From positions 558,001 to 622,000 of the forward strand of contig NZ_JALIFO010000001.1 in assembly GCF_022867805.1 (NCBI RefSeq): 64,000 nt of DNA, in the 5' to 3' direction. The notes under the pieces are model-generated. The model saw only the letters and a program-made list of their open reading frames with translations, was not told the origin of the DNA and searched no databases. Made by a program: the position numbers and the translations under genes. The DNA is from Cuneatibacter sp. NSJ-177. GTDB lineage: Bacteria > Bacillota > Clostridia > Lachnospirales > Lachnospiraceae. Shown in pieces: positions 33,655 to 43,014 of the stretch; positions within the stretch are counted from its first letter, which is position 1; each line of letters starts with the position of its first letter.

Positions 33655-34833
33655 ATGAACTCAGTCATTTATTTGGATCATGCGGCGACAACCGCCACGA
33701 GGCCGGAAGCCCTGGAAGCCATGCTTCCCTATTTCTCCGAAAAATACGGAAATGCTTCTTCCATCTATGGAATTGGGACGGAGAGCAAGAAGGCGATCGA
33801 CAGTGCACGGGAGACCGTGGCGAATGCTTTGGGCGCAAAGCCGGAGGAGATTTATTTTACGGCCGGAGGAAGCGAGTCCGACAACTGGGCGTTAAAAGCG
33901 GCTGCGGAAGCATACGGCGCCAAAGGCGGCCACATCATCACGTCGAAAATCGAGCACCATGCGATTCTCCATACCTGCGAATGGCTGGAAAAACAGGGGT
34001 ATGCCGTGACTTATCTGGACGTGGATGAAAAGGGCTTGGTATCCCCGGAAGCAGTGAGAAAAGCGATCCGTCCGGACACCATTCTGATCAGCATTATGTT
34101 TGCCAACAATGAGATCGGGACGGTTCAGCCGGTCAAGGAGATCGGAGAGATTGCAAAGGAAAAGAAGATCCTGTTTCATACAGACGCCGTGCAGGCTTTC
34201 GCGCACCTTGCCATCAACGTCGACGAATACCATATCGACATGCTGAGCGCCAGCGGCCATAAGCTGGGCGGCCCTAAGGGAATCGGTTTTCTGTATATCC
34301 GAAAGGGCGTAAAAATCCGTTCCTTTATTCACGGCGGCGCCCAGGAGCGGAAGCGCCGGGCTGGCACCGAGAATGTTCCGGGCATTGTTGGTCTGGGCAA
34401 AGCGGTGGAATCCGCCATGGCGCAGAGGGAAGAGACGGAGCGGAATGTGACTGCTTTAAGGGACTATCTGATCGACCGGGTTCTTCAGGAGATTCCGTTC
34501 ACCCGGCTGAACGGAGACCGCAGAAAACGCCTGCCCGGCAATGTGAATTTTAGTTTTCAGTTTGTGGAGGGCGAGTCTCTGCTGATCATGTTGGACATGG
34601 AAGGAATCTGCGCTTCCAGCGGGTCGGCATGTACCACCGGATCCCTGGATCCTTCCCATGTACTGATGGCCATCGGGCTGCCCCACGAGATTGCCCACGG
34701 ATCTCTTCGTCTGACACTCGGCGAGGAAAATACAAAGGAAGAAATTGATTTCGTGATTGAAAAGTTGAAGGGAATCGTAGGACGGCTGAGAGAAATGTCG
34801 CCGCTCTATGAGGATTTTATGAGGAAGAAATAA
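33655..34833 (+). CDS. iscS: Cysteine desulfurase
   Basis: 392 residues. PLP enzyme that frees sulfur from cysteine for Fe-S clusters (with IscU) and tRNA thiolation (with MnmA). N-terminal [22 protein letters not shown] Lys in [17 protein letters not shown], and the catalytic Cys loop [17 protein letters not shown]. The loop is of the short IscS/NifS type of Clostridia. Confidence 0.96.
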   Translation: MNSVIYLDHAATTATRPEALEAMLPYFSEKYGNASSIYGIGTESKKAIDSARETVANALGAKPEEIYFTAGGSESDNWALKAAAEAYGAKGGHIITSKIEHHAILHTCEWLEKQGYAVTYLDVDEKGLVSPEAVRKAIRPDTILISIMFANNEIGTVQPVKEIGEIAKEKKILFHTDAVQAFAHLAINVDEYHIDMLSASGHKLGGPKGIGFLYIRKGVKIRSFIHGGAQERKRRAGTENVPGIVGLGKAVESAMAQREETERNVTALRDYLIDRVLQEIPFTRLNGDRRKRLPGNVNFSFQFVEGESLLIMLDMEGICASSGSACTTGSLDPSHVLMAIGLPHEIAHGSLRLTLGEENTKEEIDFVIEKLKGIVGRLREMSPLYEDFMRKK

Positions 34834-34848
34834 AACGGAGGAAGCAAA

Positions 34849-35286
34849 ATGTACAGTGAAAAGGTGATGGACCATTTCCAGAACCCGCGGAATGTGGGCG
34901 AGCTGGAAAATCCCAGCGGCGTAGGAACGGTTGGCAATGCCAAATGCGGCGATATTATGAGAATCTATCTGGATGTCGATGAAAATCAGATTATCCAGGA
35001 TGTGAAATTTAAAACCTTTGGCTGCGGGGCCGCGGTGGCGACCAGCAGCATGGCCACGGAACTGGTCAAGGGAAAGACCATCTTTGAAGCGCTCCAAGTG
35101 ACCAACAAAGCCGTGATGGAGGCATTGGACGGCCTGCCGCCGGTTAAGGTGCACTGTTCTTTACTGGCGGAAGAAGCGATCCATGCGGCGCTCTGGGATT
35201 ACGCTGAGAAGCATCAGATCGAAATTCCAGGACTCGAAAAGCCGGTCAACGATATCAGCGAACACGAGGAAGAAGAGGAATATTGA
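34849..35286 (+). CDS. iscU: Fe-S cluster scaffold IscU/NifU
   Basis: 145 residues. YSEKVMDHFQNPRNVGELEN, and the three cluster cysteines in NAKCGD, FGCGAA and VHCSLLAEEAI. An acidic tail (SEHEEEEEY) extends the C-terminus. 15 bp after iscS; the mnmA start follows within 2 bp. Confidence 0.96.
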   Translation: MYSEKVMDHFQNPRNVGELENPSGVGTVGNAKCGDIMRIYLDVDENQIIQDVKFKTFGCGAAVATSSMATELVKGKTIFEALQVTNKAVMEALDGLPPVKVHCSLLAEEAIHAALWDYAEKHQIEIPGLEKPVNDISEHEEEEEY

Positions 35287-35287
35287 T

Positions 35288-36367
35288 TTGGCAGAGCGTG
35301 AAAAGATTGTAATCGGCATGTCCGGGGGCGTGGATTCCTCCGTGGCGGCATGGCTTTTAAAAGAGCAGGGCTATGACGTCATCGGTGTGACGATGGAGAC
35401 TTGGGACGGAGAAGCCACAGGCGAGGAGGGCACCTGTGGCCTTTCTGCCGTTTCCGACGCCGGACGAGTGGCGGACGTGCTGGGAATCCCCCATTATACA
35501 GTTGATTTCCGGAAAGAGTTTCGGGAAAATGTGATCGAAACATTCATGAGAGAATACGAGTCCGGACGGACGCCGAATCCATGCGTGGTCTGTAACCGGA
35601 AGGTCAAATGGGAAGCGCTGCTGGAAAAGGCGGAAGAGCTGGGCGCCGGTCTGGTCGCTACGGGCCACTATGCCAGAATCCTCCGGCTGCCCAACGGAAG
35701 ATATGCGCTGGAGCGGGCGGTGAACGCGGCCAAAGACCAGACTTATGCGCTCTACCGTTTGACTCAGGATCAGCTGGCCAGGACCAGGATGCCGCTGGGC
35801 GCCTACTCCAAGGACCGGGTTCGGGAGATGGCGGAGCAGGCAGGCCTTCCGGTGGCCCATAAGCCGGACAGCCAGGAGATCTGCTTTATTCCTGATCAGG
35901 ATTATGCTGCGTTTATCGGCCGGCTGCGGGGAAGCCTTCCTCCGGAGGGAGATTTTGTCAATCTGGAGGGGGAAAAGCTGGGACGCCACAAAGGGATCGT
36001 TCATTATACGGTAGGGCAGAGAAAGGGTCTTGGAATCGCATTTGGTATCCCCATGTTTGTGAGGGAAATCCGGTCGGAGACCAATGAGGTGGTTCTCGGC
36101 ACCGGGGACCAGGTATTTTCCCGAACGGTCTTCTGCCGGGAACTGTCCTATATGGCGGAGCCTGGATTTTCAGAGCCACGCCGGGTTTGGGCAAAGATTC
36201 GATACAGCCATAAGGGTGCGTGGGCCACGGTACGGATGCTGGGAGAAGATCTGGCCGAATGTCTTTTTGACGAGCCGGTGCGCGCCGTGACGCCGGGACA
36301 GGCCATCGTCTTTTACGACGGAGATCTTGTGCTGGGCGGCGGAACCATCATAAAAAGCAGGGATTAA
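35288..36367 (+). CDS. mnmA: tRNA-specific 2-thiouridylase MnmA
   Basis: 359 residues. It thiolates U34 of Lys, Glu and Gln tRNAs with sulfur relayed from IscS. PP-loop VIGMSGGVDSSVAAWLL, catalytic Cys in NPCVVCNRKVKW, second Cys in SQEICFIPD, and GLGIAFGIPMFV. TTG at 35288 is the likely start, with AGAGGA upstream; a start at 35183 would sit inside iscU. Confidence 0.94.
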   Translation: MAEREKIVIGMSGGVDSSVAAWLLKEQGYDVIGVTMETWDGEATGEEGTCGLSAVSDAGRVADVLGIPHYTVDFRKEFRENVIETFMREYESGRTPNPCVVCNRKVKWEALLEKAEELGAGLVATGHYARILRLPNGRYALERAVNAAKDQTYALYRLTQDQLARTRMPLGAYSKDRVREMAEQAGLPVAHKPDSQEICFIPDQDYAAFIGRLRGSLPPEGDFVNLEGEKLGRHKGIVHYTVGQRKGLGIAFGIPMFVREIRSETNEVVLGTGDQVFSRTVFCRELSYMAEPGFSEPRRVWAKIRYSHKGAWATVRMLGEDLAECLFDEPVRAVTPGQAIVFYDGDLVLGGGTIIKSRD

Positions 36368-36382
36368 AAGGAAAGGGAAAAG

Positions 36383-36428
36383 GCTGCAGCAGGGCTTTTA
36401 GGAGGCTCTGCAGCAGCTTTTTGTTTTT
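36383..36428 (+). terminator. Terminator of the isc operon
   Basis: GCTGCAGCAG-type arm pairs with CTGCAGCAGC, then TTTTTGTTTTT. Confidence 0.8.
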
Positions 36429-36443
36429 ATGAGAAATAACCTG

Positions 36444-37214
36444 TTATGATATTCTTCGCTGATAAATCTGGATTGAAAGAGTAAATGCGGCTATGATGAT
36501 CCCCACGCACCAAATGAGTGCTGTCCAAAGGCTGTCACCGAAAGGCAAGCCAAGGGTCAAGGCCCTAAAACTGTCAATGATTGGCGTCATGGGCTGTATT
36601 TCCGCAAACAATTTAAGCCCGCGATCCATAGAATCAACCGGAACAAATCCCGAACTGACAAAGGGTAAAATAAAAAGTGGAAGCATAAGTCCGCTGGACC
36701 CTTCTACCGTTTTTGAGAGTAACCCGCACATGACGGCAAGCAATGAGATTGCAATGTTCACTATAGTAAGAAGCCCAATGACAAGCAGCCAATCACGAAA
36801 ATTGCCCTGGGGCCGGAAGCCAAGAAGAAAGGCTGTGCCGATAATGATAAGGGTTGAAATCGAATTTCTTACCACTCCTGCGCCTGTATGGCCGATCAGG
36901 ACAGCCGTTTTTGAGATAGACAGAGTACGAAAGCGGTCTAGGATCCCTTTTGTCATATCGGTTGTCATATTCATTGCCGAATATTGTGAGGACTGACCAA
37001 GGCTTTGCAAGATAATACCCGGTACAATAAAATCAATGTAATTCATATCTCCGACATTTGCTATATTCCCAAATACAGTTCCAAACAAGAACATTAATAA
37101 AAACGGTACGATTGTCGCTACCAATAACGCTTCTGGGTTTCGCAGCGAAATGAATAGGCAGCGCTTGAACATAACCCATGAGTCAAAAATGATATTTGTT
37201 TTTCTCTCATACAT
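36444..37214 (-). CDS. ABC-2 type transporter permease (DrrB-like)
   Basis: 256 residues, about six membrane segments: FLLMFLFGTVFGNIANVGDM, YIDFIVPGIILQSLGQSSQY, and MLPLFILPFVSSGFVPVDSM near the C-terminus. Such permeases export drugs or lipids together with a DrrA-type ATPase. ATG at 37214 has AGGAGG 9 nt upstream and overlaps the ATPase stop by 8 bp. Confidence 0.9.
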   Translation of the reverse strand: MYERKTNIIFDSWVMFKRCLFISLRNPEALLVATIVPFLLMFLFGTVFGNIANVGDMNYIDFIVPGIILQSLGQSSQYSAMNMTTDMTKGILDRFRTLSISKTAVLIGHTGAGVVRNSISTLIIIGTAFLLGFRPQGNFRDWLLVIGLLTIVNIAISLLAVMCGLLSKTVEGSSGLMLPLFILPFVSSGFVPVDSMDRGLKLFAEIQPMTPIIDSFRALTLGLPFGDSLWTALIWCVGIIIAAFTLSIQIYQRRIS

Positions 37215-38061
37215 GTCGATTGTCCTCCTCATTTCCATCAATTAAAGTTAAAAAAACATCTTCCAGAGAGGGCAGGTTGGGCTCCATGCCATCCACAAGA
37301 ATCCCGTGTTCAGATAAAAGTTCCATAGCCTTGGCTGCATTTTCCTCGTTTTGGAAATGGAGCCGGGCCCCTCGTTTCGGCAGGATCTCTTTTAGATATT
37401 GAGGCGTGCCCTCCGCCAGTATCTCGCCTTTGTGAAGGATGCCAACGTTGTCGGCAAGAGATTCAGCCTCTTCTAAATATTGGGTGGTGAGAAACACGGT
37501 AGTCCCGTTCTTTGCTAAATTCTTTACGAAATCCCACATCGCAATCCGATTCTGTGGGTCAAGTCCTGTTGTGGGTTCGTCGAGAAAAAGCACTTGGGGA
37601 TGAACCATAAGGCTCATGGCGATATCCAGCCTGCGCCGCATACCGCCGGAATAAGTTGAAACTTTTCGGTCGGCCGCATCCTCTAAATCAAAAAACGATA
37701 ACCATTCGCCGGTTTTTCTTTTGACGTCCGGCAGGCGGATTAACTGTCCGATCAGATGTAAATTTTCTCTGCCGGTCAAGACATCATCGACTGCCGTAAA
37801 CTGTCCAGTCAAACTAATGAGCTTTCGCACCTCTCGTTCTTGGGACACCACATCAAACCCGTGAATGGAAGCACTCCCTCCATCTGGTTTTAGCAAGGTG
37901 GATAGGATTTTGACAATCGTTGTTTTTCCCGCGCCATTGGTACCGAGAAGGGCATAGATGGTTCCGCCAGGGACAGAAAAACTGACATTTTTCAAAACTT
38001 CTTTGTTCTTGTAACTTTTCTTTAGCTCTGTTACTGAAATGGATACATGTTGTTTTGGCAC
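37207..38061 (-). CDS. ABC transporter ATP-binding protein (DrrA-like)
   Basis: 284 residues. Walker A GTNGAGKTTIVK, signature YSGGMRRRLDI, Walker B QVLFLDEPTTGLD, H-loop LTTQYLEEAE, plus a C-terminal DrrA-type domain. The start is GTG at 38061 with AAGGAGG 8 nt upstream. Co-transcribed with the permease and controlled, it seems, by the TetR gene upstream. Confidence 0.92.
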   Translation of the reverse strand: MPKQHVSISVTELKKSYKNKEVLKNVSFSVPGGTIYALLGTNGAGKTTIVKILSTLLKPDGGSASIHGFDVVSQEREVRKLISLTGQFTAVDDVLTGRENLHLIGQLIRLPDVKRKTGEWLSFFDLEDAADRKVSTYSGGMRRRLDIAMSLMVHPQVLFLDEPTTGLDPQNRIAMWDFVKNLAKNGTTVFLTTQYLEEAESLADNVGILHKGEILAEGTPQYLKEILPKRGARLHFQNEENAAKAMELLSEHGILVDGMEPNLPSLEDVFLTLIDGNEEDNRHV

Positions 38062-38083
38062 AATGATACCTCCTTTTATTTTT

Positions 38084-38108
38084 CATACCTACCGAATGAA
38101 TGTATATG
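38084..38108. promoter_or_regulatory. Candidate TetR operator before the exporter genes
   Basis: Imperfect palindrome CATACCTACC ... AATGTATATG, sharing TTTCATACC with the site at 38864 near the regulator promoter. Confidence 0.5.
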
Positions 38109-38117
38109 ACAAATATA

Positions 38118-38142
38118 AAATTGCCTAAAAAACAGGCAATTT
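38118..38142 (-). terminator. Hairpin after the TetR gene
   Basis: AAATTGCCT/AGGCAATTT perfect 9-bp stem overlapping the stop codon region; T-rich tract follows on the minus strand. It also overlaps a possible promoter of the exporter genes (TTGCCT, 16 bp, TATATT). Confidence 0.6.
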
Positions 38143-38788
38143 ATTTTTCGTCCTCTTTTGAAAAATAAGGCAAACTCTTTATCATAGCGGCTAACTCATC
38201 ATCATAGAGGGGCAATCCCATTTTCTCTAATATTTCAGAGACAAACAGATACCGGCGCTGGATTTCCTCGAAGCTGCCGGGAAAAATGGAGGGGATAAAC
38301 AACAAATCGATAACAATGAGAAACTCCGATAATTCTTTTGCATATTCGGTATGAATCGAACCATCCCTCTGGCCTTCTTCAATCAGCTCCAGCCAATACG
38401 GATAGAGAATACGGCGGTTCTCTTCCATCATTCTTGCCAGAACATGGGGGTTTTTTAAGAGCGGAATCGCTTGCTTTGATAATTCCACTTGTTTTTCATC
38501 CGATTGATTTAACAGAATGGCCATTTTCATTTTTTGCAGCCCATTTAGATCAGTACGCTTTTTTACCGCTTCAAAAGGATTATGATTCGAAAACATCTTT
38601 GCACTCAAAGCGTCCATAATTTCTTCTTTTGACTTAAAATGGTGATAGACAGCGCCTTTCGTTAATCCCCCTAATTCATCGACTATATTTTGAATTGTGG
38701 TATTGTCATATCCTTTTTCAAGAAATAAGCGTTCCGATACTTCTAATATTTTGTCAACGGTTACTTCCGGATATTTGTTCCTGGCCAT
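38141..38788 (-). CDS. TetR-family regulator
   Basis: 215 residues. N-terminal HTH in VDKILEVSERLFLEKGYDNT and GLTKGAVYHHFKSKEEI; the C-terminal part is a variable ligand domain. ATG at 38788 follows GGAGG at 10 nt. It has its own consensus promoter flanked by a palindrome and probably represses itself and the exporter pair, with an exported drug as inducer. Confidence 0.9.
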   Translation of the reverse strand: MARNKYPEVTVDKILEVSERLFLEKGYDNTTIQNIVDELGGLTKGAVYHHFKSKEEIMDALSAKMFSNHNPFEAVKKRTDLNGLQKMKMAILLNQSDEKQVELSKQAIPLLKNPHVLARMMEENRRILYPYWLELIEEGQRDGSIHTEYAKELSEFLIVIDLLFIPSIFPGSFEEIQRRYLFVSEILEKMGLPLYDDELAAMIKSLPYFSKEDEK

Positions 38789-38827
38789 CCCATGGATCCT
38801 CCCAATACATTCTGTGCGAATGTAATT

Positions 38828-38856
38828 ATTATAAAGCACACAGGGCCGGGTGTCAA
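38828..38856 (-). promoter_or_regulatory. Promoter of the TetR gene
   Basis: TTGACA, 17-bp spacer, TATAAT on the minus strand. Confidence 0.9.
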
Positions 38857-38863
38857 CAACTTT

Positions 38864-38878
38864 CATACCAAACGTATG
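38864..38878. promoter_or_regulatory. Candidate TetR operator at its own promoter
   Basis: CATAC-CAAAC-GTATG palindrome, 7 bp upstream of the -35 box. Confidence 0.55.
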
Positions 38879-39118
38879 TAAAAAGATATGGGAGAGGTTT
38901 TGCGTGTTTTTCTCGCGTGAAAGCGAATTGGCTCATCTGCCAGTATTTCGATTCATGGAATGTCAGCTGAAATTAAGAAAATATTCCGGGTTCTGTCCTG
39001 GTATCTTTCTGGGAATTTTGTTATAATGAGCGCATGGTACAACGGATAGGAAACAAAGATTTCATTCGGTTACGAAATCGTTCATCGCAATGGACGGGAG
39101 GAATTGGGGGACACGAGT

Positions 39119-40282
39119 ATGAAAAAGAAATTGGCAGTTCTGCTGACCGGCATCCTTTTGCTGGCGGCGGTGGGATGCGGGAACGCGGACAGCGCTGGGA
39201 CAAAAACGGCGGACAGTACGAAGCAGACGGAGACGGAAGCCGGCGGCACAATTTCCGGCGCAGGTGCGGCAACCCAGCCGGTAACCACATCAGAGCCATC
39301 CGGTGAGACAACAGCCGCAGAGACGACGGCACAGACGGAAACCACGGCGGCGGAGACCACACCGGCAGAGACTACCCCTCCGGAGACCACGGCTGCGCCG
39401 GTCGTGTTCCAGGATGTGGATGAAACCGTCTATGTGACGGACCGGGTGAACCTGCGGACCGCCCCTTCCCTTGACTCGGAAATAAAAGAGGTGTTGTCCA
39501 AAAACGTTTCCCTGAAACGGACCGGCACCAGCGAGGAATGGAGCCGCGTTGTCTTAAATGGCGAGGAAGGTTTTGTGTCCGCAAAATATTTGACCACGGA
39601 AAAACCGAAGGTCAGCGAGAATCAGTCCGGAACCGGAATTTATCACGAAGGCGGCGATATCCTGGTGGTAATCGATGCCGGACACCAGAGCAAGCAGATG
39701 ACGGATAAGGAGCCCAACGGCCCCGGCTCCTCCACGATGAAAGCAAAGGTGGCCAGCGGCACAGAAGGCGTGTCCACAGGAAACGAGGAATATAAGATCA
39801 ACTTGAAGGTGGCCCTTCTTCTGCGGGACGAGCTGCTTTCCCGCGGCTACAGTGTTATCATGACCAGGGAAACCAACGATGTGAAGCTGAGCAATGTGGA
39901 CCGCGCGCAGATCGCCAATGAGGCCGGAGCCGACGCCATGGTCCGGATTCACTGCAACAGCTCGGAAAAAAGTTCCGTCAAAGGGGCTCTTGGCATCTGC
40001 CAGTCAGCTGACAATCCTTACTGCGGCGACATCTATAAGAAGTGCCTGAAGCTGACCAAGGCGGTTTTAAACGGCCACTGTGAGGCGACCGGGCGCAAAA
40101 ATACCGGTGTCTGGGAGACCGACACGATGACCGGCACCAATTGGTGCGAGGTGCCAAACACCATCATTGAGATGGGGTATATGAGCAATCCGGACGAGGA
40201 CGAACGGATGGGCACGGAAGAGTTTCAGCGCCAGGCCGCTATCGGAATTGCAGACGGCCTGGACGATTATTTTGGAAGATAG
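39119..40282 (+). CDS. SH3-domain N-acetylmuramoyl-L-alanine amidase, lipoprotein
   Basis: About 387 residues. Signal peptide with lipobox-like AVGC, a Thr/Glu/Ala-rich linker (about 60 residues), an SH3b domain (VYVTDRVNLRTAPSLDSEIK to GFVSAKYL), then an Amidase_3 domain. Zinc and catalytic residues: His in VIDAGHQ, Glu in GNEEYKINL, His in VRIHCN and Glu in TIIEMGYMSNPDED. It cleaves the muramyl-L-Ala bond in peptidoglycan from the outer membrane face. ATG at 39119 is preferred to an upstream TTG. Confidence 0.92.
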   Translation: MKKKLAVLLTGILLLAAVGCGNADSAGTKTADSTKQTETEAGGTISGAGAATQPVTTSEPSGETTAAETTAQTETTAAETTPAETTPPETTAAPVVFQDVDETVYVTDRVNLRTAPSLDSEIKEVLSKNVSLKRTGTSEEWSRVVLNGEEGFVSAKYLTTEKPKVSENQSGTGIYHEGGDILVVIDAGHQSKQMTDKEPNGPGSSTMKAKVASGTEGVSTGNEEYKINLKVALLLRDELLSRGYSVIMTRETNDVKLSNVDRAQIANEAGADAMVRIHCNSSEKSSVKGALGICQSADNPYCGDIYKKCLKLTKAVLNGHCEATGRKNTGVWETDTMTGTNWCEVPNTIIEMGYMSNPDEDERMGTEEFQRQAAIGIADGLDDYFGR

Positions 40283-40291
40283 GAGCAGTGA

Positions 40292-41440
40292 ATGATCGAT
40301 GTGATATCCCTGACCAGGGAGCTGGTGCAAATCGAGAGCACGGATCCCGGAACTTATGAGGAAGCCCTGGGAGAATTTTTTGATCAATGGTTTTCCCGGA
40401 TTGGAATTCTTTCGGCGGCGTCGGAGGTATTGCCGGGCCGCCGGAACCGAATGGTGGAGCTTCCCGGCGAGAGCTCCGGGCCGGCGATGATCTGGATCTG
40501 TCATATGGATACGGTTCCAATCGGGGAGGGGTGGCGGATGCCGCCCCTTTCGGCGGAACTTGCGGACGGCAGGATTTACGGCCGCGGGGCCTGTGACATG
40601 AAGGCCGGACTTGCCTGCGCCATGGCAGCGTTTGCGGAAATCGCGGTTTTGAGAAAACGGCTGAGCCGTCCGCTGCGCCTGATCGCCACTGTGGATGAAG
40701 AGGATCAGATGCGCGGCGTGGAAGCTGCGGTTCAGGCCGGATGGGTGGATTCGGACAGCTGGGTGCTGGATTTGGAACCCACCGGAGGTGAAATTCAAAT
40801 GGCGCATAAAGGCCGGTTCTGGTCAGAGCTTTCGGTACGGGGAGTCACCGCCCACGCCAGCCGGCCGGAAACAGGGGCCGATGCGATCCGGGGGATTGCG
40901 GAGGCAATTCACATGATTGGCCGGGAGATGGAGCATCTGCCGGTGCATTCGGAGCTGGGAGGCTCTACAGTTACTTTCGGCAGGATTGAGGGCGGGCATC
41001 AGCCCTATGTGGTGCCGGATTTTTGCCGGGTATCCATCGACATGCGGCTGTCGCCGCCCACCGGTTCCAAACAGGCGGAGGAAATTTTACGCCGGGGAAT
41101 CGCGGCGGCGGAATCGGCGGTGCCCGGAGTTTCCGGCAGCTATCAAGTGACCGGAGACCGGCCCTATGTGGAGAGGAATGAGGACTCGCCCTTGCTGCAC
41201 GCGCTTCGCAAAGCCTGCCGAAAGGCGGTGGGAATAGAGCCGGTGACCGGTGTTTTTCCCGGATATACCGACACGGCCGTGATTGCCGGAATGCTGGGGA
41301 ATTCAAACTGTATGTCTTACGGTCCGGGAGATCTGGGGCTGGCCCACAAGCCGGACGAATCGGTGGCCTGTGAGGACATTCTCCGCTGTCACCGCGTGAT
41401 GAAATGCCTGGCGGAGCAGTTGCTTCAAGATCCGGTATAG
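40292..41440 (+). CDS. M20-family metallopeptidase (ArgE/DapE-like)
   Basis: 382 residues. Metal site motifs WICHMDTVP, GRGACDMKAGLA, TVDEEDQMRG (catalytic Glu-Glu) and LDLEPTG; dimerisation domain in the middle (GVTAHASRPETGADAIRG). The family has deacylases, deacetylases and dipeptidases, so the substrate is open. It follows the amidase by 9 bp, which may point to recycling of wall peptides. Confidence 0.9.
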   Translation: MIDVISLTRELVQIESTDPGTYEEALGEFFDQWFSRIGILSAASEVLPGRRNRMVELPGESSGPAMIWICHMDTVPIGEGWRMPPLSAELADGRIYGRGACDMKAGLACAMAAFAEIAVLRKRLSRPLRLIATVDEEDQMRGVEAAVQAGWVDSDSWVLDLEPTGGEIQMAHKGRFWSELSVRGVTAHASRPETGADAIRGIAEAIHMIGREMEHLPVHSELGGSTVTFGRIEGGHQPYVVPDFCRVSIDMRLSPPTGSKQAEEILRRGIAAAESAVPGVSGSYQVTGDRPYVERNEDSPLLHALRKACRKAVGIEPVTGVFPGYTDTAVIAGMLGNSNCMSYGPGDLGLAHKPDESVACEDILRCHRVMKCLAEQLLQDPV

Positions 41441-41982
41441 AATGGTGTACGGCAGCAGGCCAAAAAAGCTGCTGGGTCAAGGCGCCATAGGCGGTGCGGC
41501 CGGATGGGATATGACGAAAAAGTGGTTTGAGGACTATTTATAGCTTGATCCGGCCAGACTATTGAGTAGGGAGAAGAATACAGAGCAAAGGGCGAGGCTA
41601 TCGCAAGGGAAAATGGATAACAAGGGTGAATGAAAGATGTTAGGAGCTGAAAAAGATTGCAATTTTGTGAAAGAAAGATTGCAAAATGGCGGTTGGAATT
41701 TGGATGGGCGCTGACCCATCCGGCGGCCAAACCAACAGAAAAAAGAAAGACGGCATGAATTTCAGCTGTCGGAAACGAAATGCTTCTTTTTCTGAAATAA
41801 CTTCAGAAACGGGAGCTTTTTTTGTTCCCAAAATCCGGCGGCGGCCTTTGTGACGGAGAACCAGAAGGTCCGGATTCCCCGTTTTTCATGGACAGATGCC
41901 GCTGAGAGCGTCTGGATATGCCCTTTGCCTTTCAACTGAATTTTGATACCTATCGACAAGATCCATCAAAAAAGAGAAAACT
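41441..41982. other. Long gap with stem-loops, possible small RNA
   Basis: No gene supported. A GGATGGG/CCCATCC stem-loop (near 41701-41720) is enclosed by GTTGG/CCAAC. A terminator lies at 41782-41823. The pattern fits an untranslated RNA but no promoter was fixed. Confidence 0.4.
41782..41823 (+). terminator. Rho-independent terminator
   Basis: GCTTC...TTTCTGAA pairs with TTCAGAAA...GGGAGC (imperfect outer part), followed by seven T. Confidence 0.75.
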
Positions 41983-41998
41983 TGGCACCTAACTTGCT
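41983..41998 (+). promoter_or_regulatory. Sigma-54 (-24/-12) promoter of the dpp operon
   Basis: TGGCAC-CTAAC-TTGCT matches the sigma-54 consensus TGGCAC-N5-TTGCW, with GG and GC 12 bp apart. It lies 58 bp before the first start codon. A PrpR-type sigma-54 activator is encoded at the end of the same region. Confidence 0.82.
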
Positions 41999-42055
41999 AC
42001 TTTATCAAGTACAGGCTTCTAAGAAAATGAAAATCCAGTGAGGAGGAGCAAGTCT

Positions 42056-43012
42056 ATGTCACGTTACATCGTTAAACGGCTGCTGATGATGATTCCGGTC
42101 ATTCTAGGCGTCACTTGGTTTGTGTTTACCCTGATGTATTTTACACCGGGCGACCCGGCTCAGATCATCCTTGGGGCGGACGCCACCGAGCAGGAAATCC
42201 AGGAAAAAAGAGAAGAGCTGGGGTTAAACGGTTCTTACCTGGAACGCTTCGGCACCTACCTGAAACAGGTCTTCGTCGACGGTGATCTGGGAACTTCCTA
42301 TATCTACAATAACAGTATTGCCGACGAAATCGCCGCCCGGTTCCCTAATACCTTCAAGATCGCAGCGATCAGCGTGGTGCTTGCGGTAATCATCGGTCTG
42401 CCGCTCGGCGTGATGGCCGCGGTGAATCAGAACACCTGGAAGGATAACGGCTCGATGTTCCTTGCCCTCTTTGGAGTATCGATGCCAAGCTTCTGGTTTG
42501 CCCTGATGATGGTAATCGTGCTGAGCCTGCACTTGAAATTGCTGCCGGCCACCGGACTGGACAGCTGGAAATGCTATATCATGCCGTGCGTGTCTATCGC
42601 CATCGGCGGCGCGGCGGGCATTGCCCGTCAGACCCGCTCCAGTATGCTGGAAGTGATCCGGCAGGATTATATCACCACGGCAAGGGCGAAGGGGCAGACG
42701 GAATTTTTAGTCACATATAAGCACGCTCTCAGGAATGCGCTGATCCCCATCATTACCCAGGTCGGAAATATGCTGGGCATTCAGTTGGGCGGAGCCATCG
42801 TGGCGGAAAGTATCTTTTCCGTTCCGGGGCTTGGCACTTACATGGTATCGGCCATTAAAAACCGGGACTATCCGGTGGTGCAGGGAAGCGTCCTGGTGGT
42901 TGCCATCTGCTTTGGCCTTGTGATGCTGTTGGTGGACATTGTATTTGCGTTTGCGGATCCCAGAATTCGGTCGCAGTATCAGAAAAAGAAGAAAGTGGCA
43001 AAGGAGGCATAG
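42056..43012 (+). CDS. dppB: Oligopeptide/dipeptide ABC transporter permease (DppB)
   Basis: 318 residues with six membrane segments; starts YIVKRLLMMIPVILGVTWFV and has the typical TPGDPAQIILG and the EAA loop YITTARAKGQTEFLVTYKHA. First gene of a five-gene dpp/opp operon. ATG at 42056 follows GAGGAGG. Oligopeptide, dipeptide and nickel transporters share this design. Confidence 0.93.
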   Translation: MSRYIVKRLLMMIPVILGVTWFVFTLMYFTPGDPAQIILGADATEQEIQEKREELGLNGSYLERFGTYLKQVFVDGDLGTSYIYNNSIADEIAARFPNTFKIAAISVVLAVIIGLPLGVMAAVNQNTWKDNGSMFLALFGVSMPSFWFALMMVIVLSLHLKLLPATGLDSWKCYIMPCVSIAIGGAAGIARQTRSSMLEVIRQDYITTARAKGQTEFLVTYKHALRNALIPIITQVGNMLGIQLGGAIVAESIFSVPGLGTYMVSAIKNRDYPVVQGSVLVVAICFGLVMLLVDIVFAFADPRIRSQYQKKKKVAKEA

Positions 43013-43014
43013 TC

